From: Streptomyces hawaiiensis
GTDB lineage: Bacteria; Actinomycetota; Actinomycetes; Streptomycetales; Streptomycetaceae
Assembly: GCF_004803895.1 (NCBI RefSeq)
Contig: NZ_CP021978.1
Location: forward strand, 1,674,001-1,738,000
Reading direction: 5' to 3'
Length of the DNA: 64,000 bases
Shown here: one piece after another, positions 20,544 to 29,306 of the stretch
Layout of the letters: each line of letters begins with the position of its first letter
How positions within the stretch are numbered: the stretch's first letter is position 1
Made by a program: the position numbers and the translations under genes
Notes under the pieces: generated by a model
Databases searched by the model: none
Told to the model about the DNA's origin: nothing
The model's input: only the letters and a program-made list of their open reading frames with translations

Positions 20544-21448
20544 GGGCGCCCCTTCTCGGGGTCGAGGTCCGCGAGCCACAAGCGCTGCAGCATGTGCCAG
20601 TCCTCCGGATGGTCGGCGATGCCCGTGGCGAAGGCGTCGGCCAGCGCCTGTGTCATGACGGACGTCTTCTCGGCGCGCGTGCCTGACTCGGGGACCTCGA
20701 CGGGCGGGTGGACCCGGCCCCGCATCACGGGCGAGTCGTCGTACCAGAGCGTGACGGGCAGCAGCAGGGCGCCCGTCTGCTGGGCGAGCAGGGCCGGTCC
20801 GGCCGGCATGCGGGCCGTGTCACCGAAGAAGTCCACCTCGACGCCCGACGCGGACAGGTCGCGGTCGGCGACCAGGCAGACCAGGCCGCCGTCGCGCAGC
20901 CGCCGGGCCAGGGTGCCGAAGGCGGTGCCGCCGCTGTGCGGCAGGACCTCCATGCCGAGGCCCTCGCGGTAGGCGACGAACCGGTCGTAGAGCGTCTCGG
21001 GCTTCAGGCGCTCGGCGACCGTGGTGAACGGGATGCCGAGCCGCGTGGTGACCCAGGCGCCGGCGAGGTCCCAGTTGGCGAGGTGCGGCAGGGCGAGGAC
21101 GACGCCCTTGCCGGCGGCCAGGCCCTCGGTGAGGTGGTGCAGGTCCTTGACCTCGACGCCGCCCTTGATCCGCTCCGCGCTCCAGGCCGGGAGCCGGAAG
21201 GACTCCATCCAGTAGCGCAGGTAGGAGCGCATGCCCGCGCGGGACAGCTCGGCGAGGCGCTCGGGGCTCGCGCCGGGCACCACGCGCGCGTAGTTGCTCT
21301 CCAGGCGCTGGACGCCCTTGCCGCGCTGCTTCCAGGCCAGGTCGGCGATGGTCCGGCCGAGCCGTACGGCGACCGGCTCGGGGAGCTTCTTGACCGTGCT
21401 CCAGCCGAGGCCGTACAGCGCGTCCGTCAGCCGGTCCTGTGCGCTCAC
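20540..21448 (-). CDS. Phosphatidylinositol mannoside acyltransferase (lipid A acyltransferase family)
   Basis: A 302-residue member of the LpxL/HtrB-like family. The catalytic HX4D motif is in LALPHLANWDLAG (His122, Asp127). YLRYWMESFRLP and RDGGLVCLVADRDLSASG are typical of the family. In actinobacteria the homologue (PatA type) acylates PIM mannose at the inner membrane. GTG start; GTGA overlaps join it to pgsA upstream and the PimA-like gene downstream. Confidence 0.9.
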   Translation of the reverse strand: MSAQDRLTDALYGLGWSTVKKLPEPVAVRLGRTIADLAWKQRGKGVQRLESNYARVVPGASPERLAELSRAGMRSYLRYWMESFRLPAWSAERIKGGVEVKDLHHLTEGLAAGKGVVLALPHLANWDLAGAWVTTRLGIPFTTVAERLKPETLYDRFVAYREGLGMEVLPHSGGTAFGTLARRLRDGGLVCLVADRDLSASGVEVDFFGDTARMPAGPALLAQQTGALLLPVTLWYDDSPVMRGRVHPPVEVPESGTRAEKTSVMTQALADAFATGIADHPEDWHMLQRLWLADLDPEKGRP

Positions 21449-22161
21449 GTGGCCGCCTCGCTCCCGTGGGAGGCGTTCTGCTGCTTGCCCTCATTGTCCT
21501 GCGTGGCCGCGTCGTCCTGGGCGGCCGCCGCCTCCTCGGCCTCGGCGGACTCCCGGCGGACCGTGACGACCCGCTGGATCAGCGTGACGAGGCTGCCCAC
21601 GGCGACGATCCACAGGGCGACGGGCAGCAGGTACTGGATGCCCGGCACCCCGAACGTGTGCAGGCCCGCGAGCCCGGCCGCGACCAGGGAGATCACCAGG
21701 CGCTCGGCCCGCTCGACGAGCCCGTTGACCGCGACCGGCAGGCCGATCGACTCGCCCCGGGCCTTGGTGTACGAGACCACCTGGCCGCTGGCCAGGCAGA
21801 AGATCGAGACGGCGCACAGGACGAGGTCGTCGCCCCCGCCGGCGTACCAGAGGATGAAGCCGCCGAAGATCGCGCCGTCGGCGACCCGGTCGAGCGTGGA
21901 GTCCAGGAAGGCGCCCCAGCGGCTGGAGCGGCCGAGCTGACGGGCCATGTTGCCGTCGACGAGGTCGGAGAACACGAACAGCGTGATCACGACCGTGCCC
22001 CAGAAGAACTCGCCCATGGGGTAGAAGACCAGCGCGCCCGCGACCACACCGGCGGTACCGATGAGCGTGACGGTGTCGGGGCTGACGCCCCGGCGGATCA
22101 GAAACGCGGCGAACGGTGTGAGGACACGCGTGAAGAATGCACGCGCGTACTTGTTCAGCAT
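21445..22161 (-). CDS. pgsA: Phosphatidylinositol phosphate synthase (CDP-alcohol phosphatidyltransferase)
   Basis: A 238-residue integral membrane enzyme that joins CDP-diacylglycerol to inositol phosphate. The family signature D-x2-DG-x2-AR-x8-G-x3-D-x3-D is complete (SDLVDGNMARQLGR then GAFLDSTLD, with Asp66, Asp69, Asp87 and Asp91). Six membrane helices follow the usual pattern. The start MLNKYARAFF at 22161 is chosen from memory of homologues; in-frame starts up to 22374 exist. The C-terminal tail is acidic and Ala/Gln-rich. It is the first gene of the PI/PIM operon. Confidence 0.92.
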   Translation of the reverse strand: MLNKYARAFFTRVLTPFAAFLIRRGVSPDTVTLIGTAGVVAGALVFYPMGEFFWGTVVITLFVFSDLVDGNMARQLGRSSRWGAFLDSTLDRVADGAIFGGFILWYAGGGDDLVLCAVSIFCLASGQVVSYTKARGESIGLPVAVNGLVERAERLVISLVAAGLAGLHTFGVPGIQYLLPVALWIVAVGSLVTLIQRVVTVRRESAEAEEAAAAQDDAATQDNEGKQQNASHGSEAAT

Positions 22162-22461
22162 GGCCTTCCCGAGGGTCGGTGTCGCCGTCTGGCCCCTGCT
22201 GGCCACCGGCTGGCCCATCGTAGTCACGCGCGCGCGTGGCCGAGGTGCGGGCACCCGCACCCCTTTCGGGGGAACCTCGGGGCGCTGGTCGGCGGGGCGG
22301 TCACGTCGTTCGTATGGACGCACCGTGACGGGAGTGGGAAGGTCGAATGACCGCGGGCGTCGCCGGAGCCGCACCGCTGGGGGTACCCCCGGACGGAGTG
22401 TGGGGGAGGGTCCCGCGTGTCCGCGCCCACAGGGACCTCACCGTGCACGGGAGGCAGGATC
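22162..22461. other. Divergent intergenic region between pgsA and the EF-G-like gene
   Basis: These 300 bases separate divergent genes and should hold both promoters. I could not pick out a convincing -35/-10 pair. At 22377-22410 there is a palindrome GGGGGTACCCCC followed by GGACGGAGTGTGGGGGAG, which looks like a short intergenic repeat often seen in Streptomyces. Confidence 0.6.
22377..22410. repeat. Short palindromic intergenic repeat (GGGGGTACCCCC type)
   Basis: The 12-base palindrome at 22379-22390 is followed by a G-rich arm at 22402-22406, so CCCCC/GGGGG can also fold around an 11-nt loop. From memory, similar sequences recur between Streptomyces genes. Only one copy is evident in this window. 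Confidence 0.45.
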
Positions 22462-24660
22462 ATGGGCGACAAGGCACAGACACACCCTGGGGCCGCCGGC
22501 AGGGCACGAGCGGCCGACCACCCTCAGTCCGTACGGAATGTGGTGCTGGTCGGCCACTCCGGATCGGGCAAGACCACGTTGGTGGAAGCCCTCGCACTCA
22601 CGGCGGGGGCGGTGAACCGGGCGGGCCGCGTGGAGGACGGCGGCACCGTCTCCGACTACGACGACATCGAGCACCGGCAGCAGCGCTCGGTACAGCTCTC
22701 CCTGGCACCCGTCGAGTGGGACGGCATCAAGGTCAACCTGCTCGACACCCCCGGATACGCCGACTTCGTCGGTGAACTCAGGGCCGGTCTGCGCGCGGCG
22801 GACGCGGCCCTCTTCGTCGTCTCGGCCTCGGACGGTGTGGACGGCTCGACCCGCATGGTGTGGGAGGAGTGCGCGGCCGTGGGCATGCCCCGGGCCATCG
22901 TCGTCACGCACCTGGAGTCGGCGCGTTCCGACTTCGAGGAGATGACCCGGACCTGCGCGGAGGCCTTCGGCGCGGACGATCCCGACGCGGTCCTGCCGCT
23001 CTACCTGCCGCTGCACGGCCCCCAGGCGCCCGACGGGCACGCGCCCGTGACCGGGCTGATCGGGCTGCTGTCGCAGAAGCTGTTCGACTACTCGACCGGC
23101 GAGCGCAAGGAGTCCGAGCCGGGCGAGGACCAGCTGCCGATGATCGAGGAGGCCCGTAACCGGCTGATCGAGGGGATCATCTCGGAGAGCGAGGACGAGA
23201 CCCTCATGGACCGCTACCTCGCCGGGGAGCCGGTCGACGTCAAGACACTCATCGAGGACCTGGAGCGGGCCGTCGCGCGCGGGGTCTTCTTCCCCGTCCT
23301 GGCCGCCGCCCCCGCGGGTGAGGGCGCCCGGCAGGGGATCGGCACCGTGGAACTGCTGGAACTGATCACGCGGGGCTTCCCGACGCCCCTGGAGCACGAG
23401 ACGGTGCGGGTCACGACCACCGACGGCAAGCCGCGCGCGCTCAAGCCGTGCGACCCGGGCGCCCCGCTGGTCGCGGAGGTCGTGAAGACCTCCTCGGACC
23501 CGTACGTGGGCCGCCTGTCGCTGATCCGCGTCTTCTCCGGCACCCTGCGCGCCGACCAGACGGTCCACGTCTCCGGGCACGGGCTGGCCGACCGCGGGCA
23601 CGAGGACCACGACGTCGACGAGCGGATCGGCGCCCTGTCCACGCCGTTCGGCAAGCAGCAGCGCCCGGTGTCGCACGTCATCGCGGGCGACCTGGCCTGC
23701 GTGGCGAAGCTGAACCGCGCCGAGACCGGGGACACCCTGTCCGCCAAGGACGACCCGCTGCTCATGGAGCCGTGGCAGATGCCCGACCCGCTGCTGCCGC
23801 TGGCCATCCAGGCGCACAGCAAACCGGACGAGGACAAGCTGTCCCAGGGCCTGGCCCGGCTGGTGGCCGAGGACCCGACGATGCGGCTGGAGCAGAACCA
23901 GGACACCCACCAGGTGGTCCTGTGGTGTCTGGGCGAGGCCCACGCCGATGTCGCCCTGGAGCGGCTGCGCAGCCGGTACGGCGTCCAGGTCGACGTCGTC
24001 CCCCACCGGGTGTCCCTGCGCGAGACGTTCGCGACCAAGTCGGCCGGCCGGGGCAGGCACGTCAAGCAGTCCGGCGGGCACGGGCAGTTCGCGATCTGCG
24101 AGATCGAGGTCGAGCCGCTGCCCGGTGGCTCCGGCATCGAGTTCGTCGACAAGGTCGTGGGCGGCGCGGTGCCCCGGCAGTTCATCCCGTCGGTGGAGAA
24201 GGGCATACGGGCCCAGGCGGCCCGGGGAGTGGTGGCCGGGTATCCGCTCATCGACGTACGGGTGACCCTCCTGGACGGCAAGGCGCACTCGGTGGACTCC
24301 TCCGACGCCGCCTTCCAGACGGCCGGGGCGCTCGCCCTGCGGGAGGCCGCGGCCGACGCGAAGATCCATCTGCTGGAGCCCGTGGCCGAGGTGTCGGTGC
24401 TGGTCGGCGACGACTTCGTGGGCGCCGTGATGAGCGACCTGTCGGGGCGGCGCGGCCGGGTGCTCGGCACCGAGCAGACACCCGGCGGGCGCACCCTGAT
24501 CCGGGCCGAGGTGCCCGAGATCGAGATCGGCCGGTACGCGATCGACCTGCGGTCCATGGCGCACGGCACGGCGGGGTTCAGCCGCCGGTACGCGCGGCAC
24601 GAACCGATGCCGCAGCAGGTCGCGGACCGGGTGCGTGAAGAGGAGCGCAAGGCCTCGTAG
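22462..24660 (+). CDS. Elongation factor G-like GTPase (EF-G2 type)
   Basis: A 732-residue translational-GTPase-fold protein with domain order as in EF-G. The P-loop is GHSGSGKTTL and G3 is LLDTPGYADF. Domain IV is recognisable by GRGRHVKQSGGHGQFA and domain V by LLEPVAEVSVLVGDDFVGAVMSDLSGRRG. The usual NKxD nucleotide-specificity motif is replaced by VVTHLESARSDF and the switch region is altered (DDIEHRQQRSVQL), so it is not the housekeeping EF-G. The role is unclear, possibly ribosome recycling or stress. The ATG at 22462 has GGAGG seven bases upstream. Confidence 0.9.
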   Translation: MGDKAQTHPGAAGRARAADHPQSVRNVVLVGHSGSGKTTLVEALALTAGAVNRAGRVEDGGTVSDYDDIEHRQQRSVQLSLAPVEWDGIKVNLLDTPGYADFVGELRAGLRAADAALFVVSASDGVDGSTRMVWEECAAVGMPRAIVVTHLESARSDFEEMTRTCAEAFGADDPDAVLPLYLPLHGPQAPDGHAPVTGLIGLLSQKLFDYSTGERKESEPGEDQLPMIEEARNRLIEGIISESEDETLMDRYLAGEPVDVKTLIEDLERAVARGVFFPVLAAAPAGEGARQGIGTVELLELITRGFPTPLEHETVRVTTTDGKPRALKPCDPGAPLVAEVVKTSSDPYVGRLSLIRVFSGTLRADQTVHVSGHGLADRGHEDHDVDERIGALSTPFGKQQRPVSHVIAGDLACVAKLNRAETGDTLSAKDDPLLMEPWQMPDPLLPLAIQAHSKPDEDKLSQGLARLVAEDPTMRLEQNQDTHQVVLWCLGEAHADVALERLRSRYGVQVDVVPHRVSLRETFATKSAGRGRHVKQSGGHGQFAICEIEVEPLPGGSGIEFVDKVVGGAVPRQFIPSVEKGIRAQAARGVVAGYPLIDVRVTLLDGKAHSVDSSDAAFQTAGALALREAAADAKIHLLEPVAEVSVLVGDDFVGAVMSDLSGRRGRVLGTEQTPGGRTLIRAEVPEIEIGRYAIDLRSMAHGTAGFSRRYARHEPMPQQVADRVREEERKAS

Positions 24661-24703
24661 TTGGCGCCGGGCGCCACCAAGTGCCCTCCTGAGGGCCCCC
24701 CTC

Positions 24704-24742
24704 CGCGGGGGCGGGCGGCTTGACGGGCCGCCCGCCCCCGCG
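24704..24742 (+). terminator. Terminator after the EF-G-like gene
   Basis: A perfect 16-bp stem (CGCGGGGGCGGGCGGC and its complement) with loop TTGACGG, 43 bp after the stop. No U-tract. Confidence 0.75.
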
Positions 24743-24843
24743 TGCCGGTGCGGACGGATACGCTGATGACCTGATCAACAGGTGTGCGGAGCGCGGAAGT
24801 CGGGAAGGCCGCAGATGCGGATGCGGCAGCGATGGGGGCGGCA

Positions 24844-26499
24844 GTGACGGACGGATTCGACTTCAGCCCGGGAGCCCAGGTTCCCCTGGCGGGTGCGAGC
24901 GGCCAGACGGCGGCGACCTACGCGCTGGCCGCGGCGGCGTACCGGGACGACGAGGTCACCAAGATCCTGGCCGCCGACAACGAGTGGCACCGGTCGAAGG
25001 TGACTCCCCCGCGCTCGTGGGCGAAGATCTTCCGCCCCAGGTTCGGTGAGGCCTTCTCCCGCGCGGTGATCGACCGGATGCTGGGTGCCGGGCGCAAGCC
25101 GGTCATCCAGTCCTTCGGCATCGAGCCCCAGGTCGTCGTGGAGCACTGCCTGGCGGCCCACCGCATCCGCCGCGACCGCGACAACTGGCTCTCGGCGATC
25201 ACGGTGATCTGCGGGGTGCTCTTCCTGCCCGGCTTCCTCGTGTGGCTGCTGGTGTTCACGCTGCGCACCACCATGGCCAAGCGCGAGGACAAGCGCGCCG
25301 GCGCCCTCGCCACGACCCTGCTGCTCGCCATGGGCGCGCTCGCCGTGCTGTTCGTGATCCGCATGCCGTTCACGGGCTTCTGGGCCTTGTACGGACGCGC
25401 GGCGGTGATCATGCCGGTGGTCGGCTGGTTCTGGGCCAAGCAGATCTGCGAGCGGACCGCCCGCGACCTGCGGGAGCGCTGGTCGAGCATGCTCTCGGGC
25501 GGCGGCGTGGGCGCCAAGATCCCCGAGGCCGTCCCCGGCAACCCCGGTGACGCGGCCGAGCAGGTCCGCAAGGAGCTGGCCCGCCTCGCCGCCGAGCAGC
25601 GGTCCAACTCGGTCTTCTACGCCGGCCCCAAGGGCATACTCGGCATGGGCACGCGGTGGGGCAGCTGGCAGCTGGCCGAGGAGCTGGTCTCCGCCGATCC
25701 GGGCAAGGAGTTCCATCCGTTCCGCAGCTGGGACGTCATCGTGGCGATCCAGGGCGGTCTCGGCATGCTGGAGCGCACGTCCATCAACACCGGCGGCTTC
25801 CCCAAGCCGTCCATCACGCACTGGGTCGTCTCCCCGATCGGCGAGAAGGCGACGGAGGTGTCGCGGCCGAGCGGCACGGACGTCGACGCGTACACGGTCC
25901 GAAATCACGCCATACAGGACATCTGCAACAAGCAGCAGTTCGGCAGCGGCGACCGGCACTACCTGGGCGTGCAGTGGACCCTGTGGGACGGCCACCTGGT
26001 GATCACGATGCTGATCACGGTGACCGTGCTGCACGACACGCTGCGCATCGAGGTCACCGGGCACGCGCTGGGGCCGGTCAACCCGCTGTTCAACGAGAAG
26101 CCGGCGGCCAAGGAGAAGACGGTCCAGAAGGCCTTCCGCTTCTGGGAGACCCGCACCGTCAAGATGCCCCTGATCGACGCCGACGAGGTGGTACGGCTGG
26201 CCGCGCGTGCCCCGCTGACCTGGTACCCGCCGCTGCTGAACTGGCTCGGCGGCAGTCTGACGCTGCCGGAGCCGTTCGGTCTGCGGCACGCCTGGGCCGA
26301 CCAGCCGTGGCGGCACCGGTTCATGGCCGACGACGCGTTGCGGGCGGCCACACCCGTGCTGCGGGTGGTGCATACGGCGGCGCTGAAGGTGCTGCGGGAG
26401 AACGGGGTGGACGTGGAGAAGTTCGGGTCCAGGTCGGCGGCGCTCAGTGGGGCTGTGCAGGAGGCTTCGCCGAAGAAGGCCGATGTGTACGACGCGTAG
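24844..26499 (+). CDS. Conserved membrane protein of unknown function
   Basis: A 551-residue protein. A cytoplasmic N-terminal part (about 1-115) is followed by two hydrophobic hairpins at about 120-195 (WLSAITVICGVLFLPGFLVW and the ALATTLLLAMGALAVLFVI region). A large hydrophilic domain follows with a further hydrophobic stretch (HLVITMLITVTVLHDTL). No catalytic motif is recognisable. The GTG at 24844 is favoured by a G-rich ribosome site; an ATG at 24832 and a GTG at 24784 are alternatives. It stands alone between terminators. Confidence 0.8.
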   Translation: MTDGFDFSPGAQVPLAGASGQTAATYALAAAAYRDDEVTKILAADNEWHRSKVTPPRSWAKIFRPRFGEAFSRAVIDRMLGAGRKPVIQSFGIEPQVVVEHCLAAHRIRRDRDNWLSAITVICGVLFLPGFLVWLLVFTLRTTMAKREDKRAGALATTLLLAMGALAVLFVIRMPFTGFWALYGRAAVIMPVVGWFWAKQICERTARDLRERWSSMLSGGGVGAKIPEAVPGNPGDAAEQVRKELARLAAEQRSNSVFYAGPKGILGMGTRWGSWQLAEELVSADPGKEFHPFRSWDVIVAIQGGLGMLERTSINTGGFPKPSITHWVVSPIGEKATEVSRPSGTDVDAYTVRNHAIQDICNKQQFGSGDRHYLGVQWTLWDGHLVITMLITVTVLHDTLRIEVTGHALGPVNPLFNEKPAAKEKTVQKAFRFWETRTVKMPLIDADEVVRLAARAPLTWYPPLLNWLGGSLTLPEPFGLRHAWADQPWRHRFMADDALRAATPVLRVVHTAALKVLRENGVDVEKFGSRSAALSGAVQEASPKKADVYDA

Positions 26500-26512
26500 G
26501 TATTGAGGCGCC

Positions 26513-26608
26513 CGGCGTTGCTACTGGGGCGGGGTGCGTGCGCAACCCGGCGCTGCGGGGTGCCGCCCGCGCCCACCCGTGCCGCCCCAGCGGCACGACT
26601 GCCCGCAG
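26513..26608 (+). repeat. Dispersed 96-bp intergenic repeat, copy 1
   Basis: It starts CGGCGTTG and ends TGCCCGCAG, with the conserved block CGCCCACCCGTGCCGCCCC and hairpin GTGCCGC/GCGGCAC inside. A second copy of identical length lies at 55191-55286. It abuts the HIT gene stop. Confidence 0.75.
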
Positions 26609-26609
26609 G

Positions 26610-27158
26610 CTAGGCGGTCGGCCAGGCCTCCGCCAGCATCTTGCGCGTGTCCGCCAGCAGCTGCGGCAGCACCCGCGTGTGCCCGACCACGGGCATGAAG
26701 TTCGTGTCCCCGCCCCACCGCGGCACGATGTGCTGGTGCAGGTGCGCGGCGATGCCCGCGCCGGCGACCGTGCCCTGGTTCATGCCGATGTTGAAGCCGT
26801 GTGCGCCGGAGGCCGTGCGCAGGGCCGTCATCGCCTGCTTGGTGAGTTCGCCGAGCTCGGCGCTCTCCCCCGCCGTGAGGTCGGTGTAGTCGGCGACGTG
26901 CCGGTAAGGCACCGTCATCAGGTGCCCGCCGGTGTACGGGTAGAGGTTGAGCACCGCGTAGACCTGCTCGCCGCGCCGGACGACGAGGCCGTCCTCGTCG
27001 GACTTCGCCGGGATCGAGCAGAAGGGGCAGCCGTCGCCGGCACCCGGGCCGGTGGGCTTGTTCTCGCCCTGGATGTAGGCCATCCGATGGGGCGTCCACA
27101 GACGCTGGAACGCGTCCTGCGTCCCTACTCCCAGCTGCTGCTCCGGCTCACTCGTCAT
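26610..27158 (-). CDS. HIT-family hydrolase/nucleotidyltransferase
   Basis: A 182-residue histidine-triad protein. The triad is HLHQHIVPRWGGDTNF. GCPFCSIPAKSDED with a CxxC pair near the N-terminus and LNLYPYTGGHLMTVPYRHVADY are typical of the actinobacterial AP4A-phosphorylase-like subgroup. It should act on dinucleoside polyphosphates or nucleoside phosphoramidates. The ATG at 27158 is chosen; another at 27170 adds four residues. It lies downstream of thrS but beyond that gene's terminator. Confidence 0.9.
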   Translation of the reverse strand: MTSEPEQQLGVGTQDAFQRLWTPHRMAYIQGENKPTGPGAGDGCPFCSIPAKSDEDGLVVRRGEQVYAVLNLYPYTGGHLMTVPYRHVADYTDLTAGESAELGELTKQAMTALRTASGAHGFNIGMNQGTVAGAGIAAHLHQHIVPRWGGDTNFMPVVGHTRVLPQLLADTRKMLAEAWPTA

Positions 27159-27194
27159 GCAGTGCAGCATATGGCGTCGAGCTGGGGGGACGGC

Positions 27195-27221
27195 AAAGGC
27201 CCCCGGATCTCCCCGGGGGCC
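27195..27221 (-). terminator. Intrinsic terminator of thrS
   Basis: On the minus strand, GGCCCCCGG and CCGGGGGCC pair in a 9-bp stem with a 6-nt loop, followed by TTTGCC. It begins 17 bp after the thrS stop. Confidence 0.82.
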
Positions 27222-27237
27222 CGTACACCGTGTGAGA

Positions 27238-29214
27238 TCAGACCTGCGCCCGCTCCTCGACGACCTTCTGGATCTTCGCGATGGCCTCGTCGAAGGGGAT
27301 GCCGTTCTCCTGCGAACCGTCGCGGTAGCGGAAGGACACGGACTCGTGGGACATGTCCTCGTCGCCCGCGATGACCATGAAGGGCACCTTCTGCTTCTGG
27401 GCGTTGCGGATCTTCTTCTGCATGCGGTCGGAGGAGGAGTCGACCTCGACGCGCAGGCCCTTCTTCCTGGCCGCGGCGGCGAACTTCTCCAGGTACTCCA
27501 CGTGCGCGTCGCCGATCGGGATGCCGACGGCCTGGACGGGGGCGAGCCACGCCGGGAAGGCACCCGCGTAGTGCTCCAGGAGCACCGCGAAGAAGCGCTC
27601 GATCGAGCCGAACAGCGCGCGGTGGATCATGACCGGGCGCTGCTTGGAGCCGTCGGGGCCGGTGTACTCCAGGTCGAAGCGCTCCGGCAGGTTGAAGTCG
27701 AGCTGGATGGTCGACATCTGCCAGGTGCGGCCGATGGCGTCCTTGGTCTGGACGGAGATCTTCGGGCCGTAGAAGGCGGCGCCGCCCGGGTCGGGCACCA
27801 GGGGCAGGCCCTGCTTCTCGGCGACCTGGCGAAGGGTCTCCGTGGCCTCGTCCCAGGCCTCGTCCGAGCCGACGAACTTCTCCGGGTCCTTGGTGGACAG
27901 CTCCAGGTAGAAGTCGGTCAGGCCGTAGTCGCGCAGCAGGCCGAGGACGAAGGTGAGCGTCTTGTCGAGCTCCTCCGACATCTGCTCACGGGTGCAGTAG
28001 ATGTGCGCGTCGTCCTGGGTGAAGCCGCGCGCGCGGGTCAGGCCGTGCACGACGCCCGACTTCTCGTAGCGGTACACCGTCCCGAACTCGAAGAGGCGCA
28101 GCGGCAGTTCACGGTAGGAACGCCCGCGCGCGTCGAAGATCAGGTTGTGCATGGGGCAGTTCATGGGCTTGAGGTAGTAGTCCACGCCCTCGTCGAGCTG
28201 CATGGGCGGGTACATGCCGTCGGCGTACCAGTCCAGGTGGCCCGAGGTCTCGAAGAGCTTCCCCTTGGTGGCGTGCGGGGTGTAGACGAACTCGTAGCCC
28301 TCTTCCTCGTGGCGGCGGCGCGAGTAGTCCTCCATGACCCGGCGGATGATGCCGCCCTTGGGGTGGAAGACGGCGAGGCCGGAGCCGATCTGCTCCGGGA
28401 TGGAGAACAGGTCCAGCTCGCTGCCCAGCTTGCGGTGGTCGCGCTTCTCGGCCTCGGCGAGGAACTCCAGGTGCGCCTTCAGCTCGTCCTTGGTGGGCCA
28501 GGCGGTGCCGTAGATGCGCTGGAGCATGGGGTTCTTCTCGCTGCCGCGCCAGTAGGCGGCGGCGTTGCGCATCAGCTTGAACGCCGGGATCGCACGGGTC
28601 GACGGCAGGTGGGGGCCTCGGCAGAGGTCCTTCCAGCACAGGTCGCCGGTCTTGGCGTCCAGGTTGTCGTAGATCGTCAGCTCGCCGGCGCCGACCTCGA
28701 CGTCCGCGCCGTCGTCACTGGAGGCGGAGCCCTTGAGGCCGATCAGCTCCAGCTTGTACGGCTCGTCGGCCAGCTCCTCGCGGGCGGCCTCGTCGGTGAC
28801 CACGCGGCGGGAGAAGCGCTGCCCCCGCTTCTGGATCTCCTGCATCTTCTTCTCGACGGCCTTGAGATCCTCGGGCGTGAACGGCTTCTCGACGTCGAAG
28901 TCGTAGTAGAAGCCGTCCTTGACGGGCGGGCCGATGCCGAGCTTGGCCTCGGGGAAGAGCTCCTGCACGGCCTGCGCCATGACGTGCGCGGTGGAGTGGC
29001 GCAGGATGTTCAGGCCGTCCTCGGAGGAGATCTCGACGCCCTCGACCTCGTCGCCCTCGGACAGGGCGTACGACAGGTCCCTGAGCTCGCCGGCCACGCG
29101 CGCGGCGATGATCGAGCGCTCGCCGGCGAAGAGCTCGGCGGCCGTAGTGCCCGTCGTCACCACGCGTTCTTCCCGCTCGGAATCGCGCTGGATGATCACA
29201 CGGACGTCTGACAC
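27238..29214 (-). CDS. thrS: Threonyl-tRNA synthetase
   Basis: A 658-residue class II synthetase. Domains in order are TGS (about 1-65), the editing domain with [16 protein letters not shown], the catalytic core with zinc Cys in [13 protein letters not shown] and motif 2 near [14 protein letters not shown], and a C-terminal anticodon-binding domain. It charges tRNA-Thr and can remove mischarged serine. The GTG start at 29214 has AGGAGA upstream and gives the normal length. No T-box-like leader was seen in the 93 bp upstream. Confidence 0.96.
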   Translation of the reverse strand: MSDVRVIIQRDSEREERVVTTGTTAAELFAGERSIIAARVAGELRDLSYALSEGDEVEGVEISSEDGLNILRHSTAHVMAQAVQELFPEAKLGIGPPVKDGFYYDFDVEKPFTPEDLKAVEKKMQEIQKRGQRFSRRVVTDEAAREELADEPYKLELIGLKGSASSDDGADVEVGAGELTIYDNLDAKTGDLCWKDLCRGPHLPSTRAIPAFKLMRNAAAYWRGSEKNPMLQRIYGTAWPTKDELKAHLEFLAEAEKRDHRKLGSELDLFSIPEQIGSGLAVFHPKGGIIRRVMEDYSRRRHEEEGYEFVYTPHATKGKLFETSGHLDWYADGMYPPMQLDEGVDYYLKPMNCPMHNLIFDARGRSYRELPLRLFEFGTVYRYEKSGVVHGLTRARGFTQDDAHIYCTREQMSEELDKTLTFVLGLLRDYGLTDFYLELSTKDPEKFVGSDEAWDEATETLRQVAEKQGLPLVPDPGGAAFYGPKISVQTKDAIGRTWQMSTIQLDFNLPERFDLEYTGPDGSKQRPVMIHRALFGSIERFFAVLLEHYAGAFPAWLAPVQAVGIPIGDAHVEYLEKFAAAARKKGLRVEVDSSSDRMQKKIRNAQKQKVPFMVIAGDEDMSHESVSFRYRDGSQENGIPFDEAIAKIQKVVEERAQV

Positions 29215-29306
29215 CGGTCTCTCCTGACTGAAGGGGGCCGCGGGCGCCATACCGGAGCGCGCGCACGAGTAAGGATCGTACCGACCCGGGAGCACCCTTC
29301 GCGAAA

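Noticed and set aside
28715..29295. T-box leader for thrS
   Set aside because: The space upstream of the GTG start is only 93 bp and shows no T-box sequence or anti-terminator; the actinobacterial T-boxes I know are mostly on ileS.
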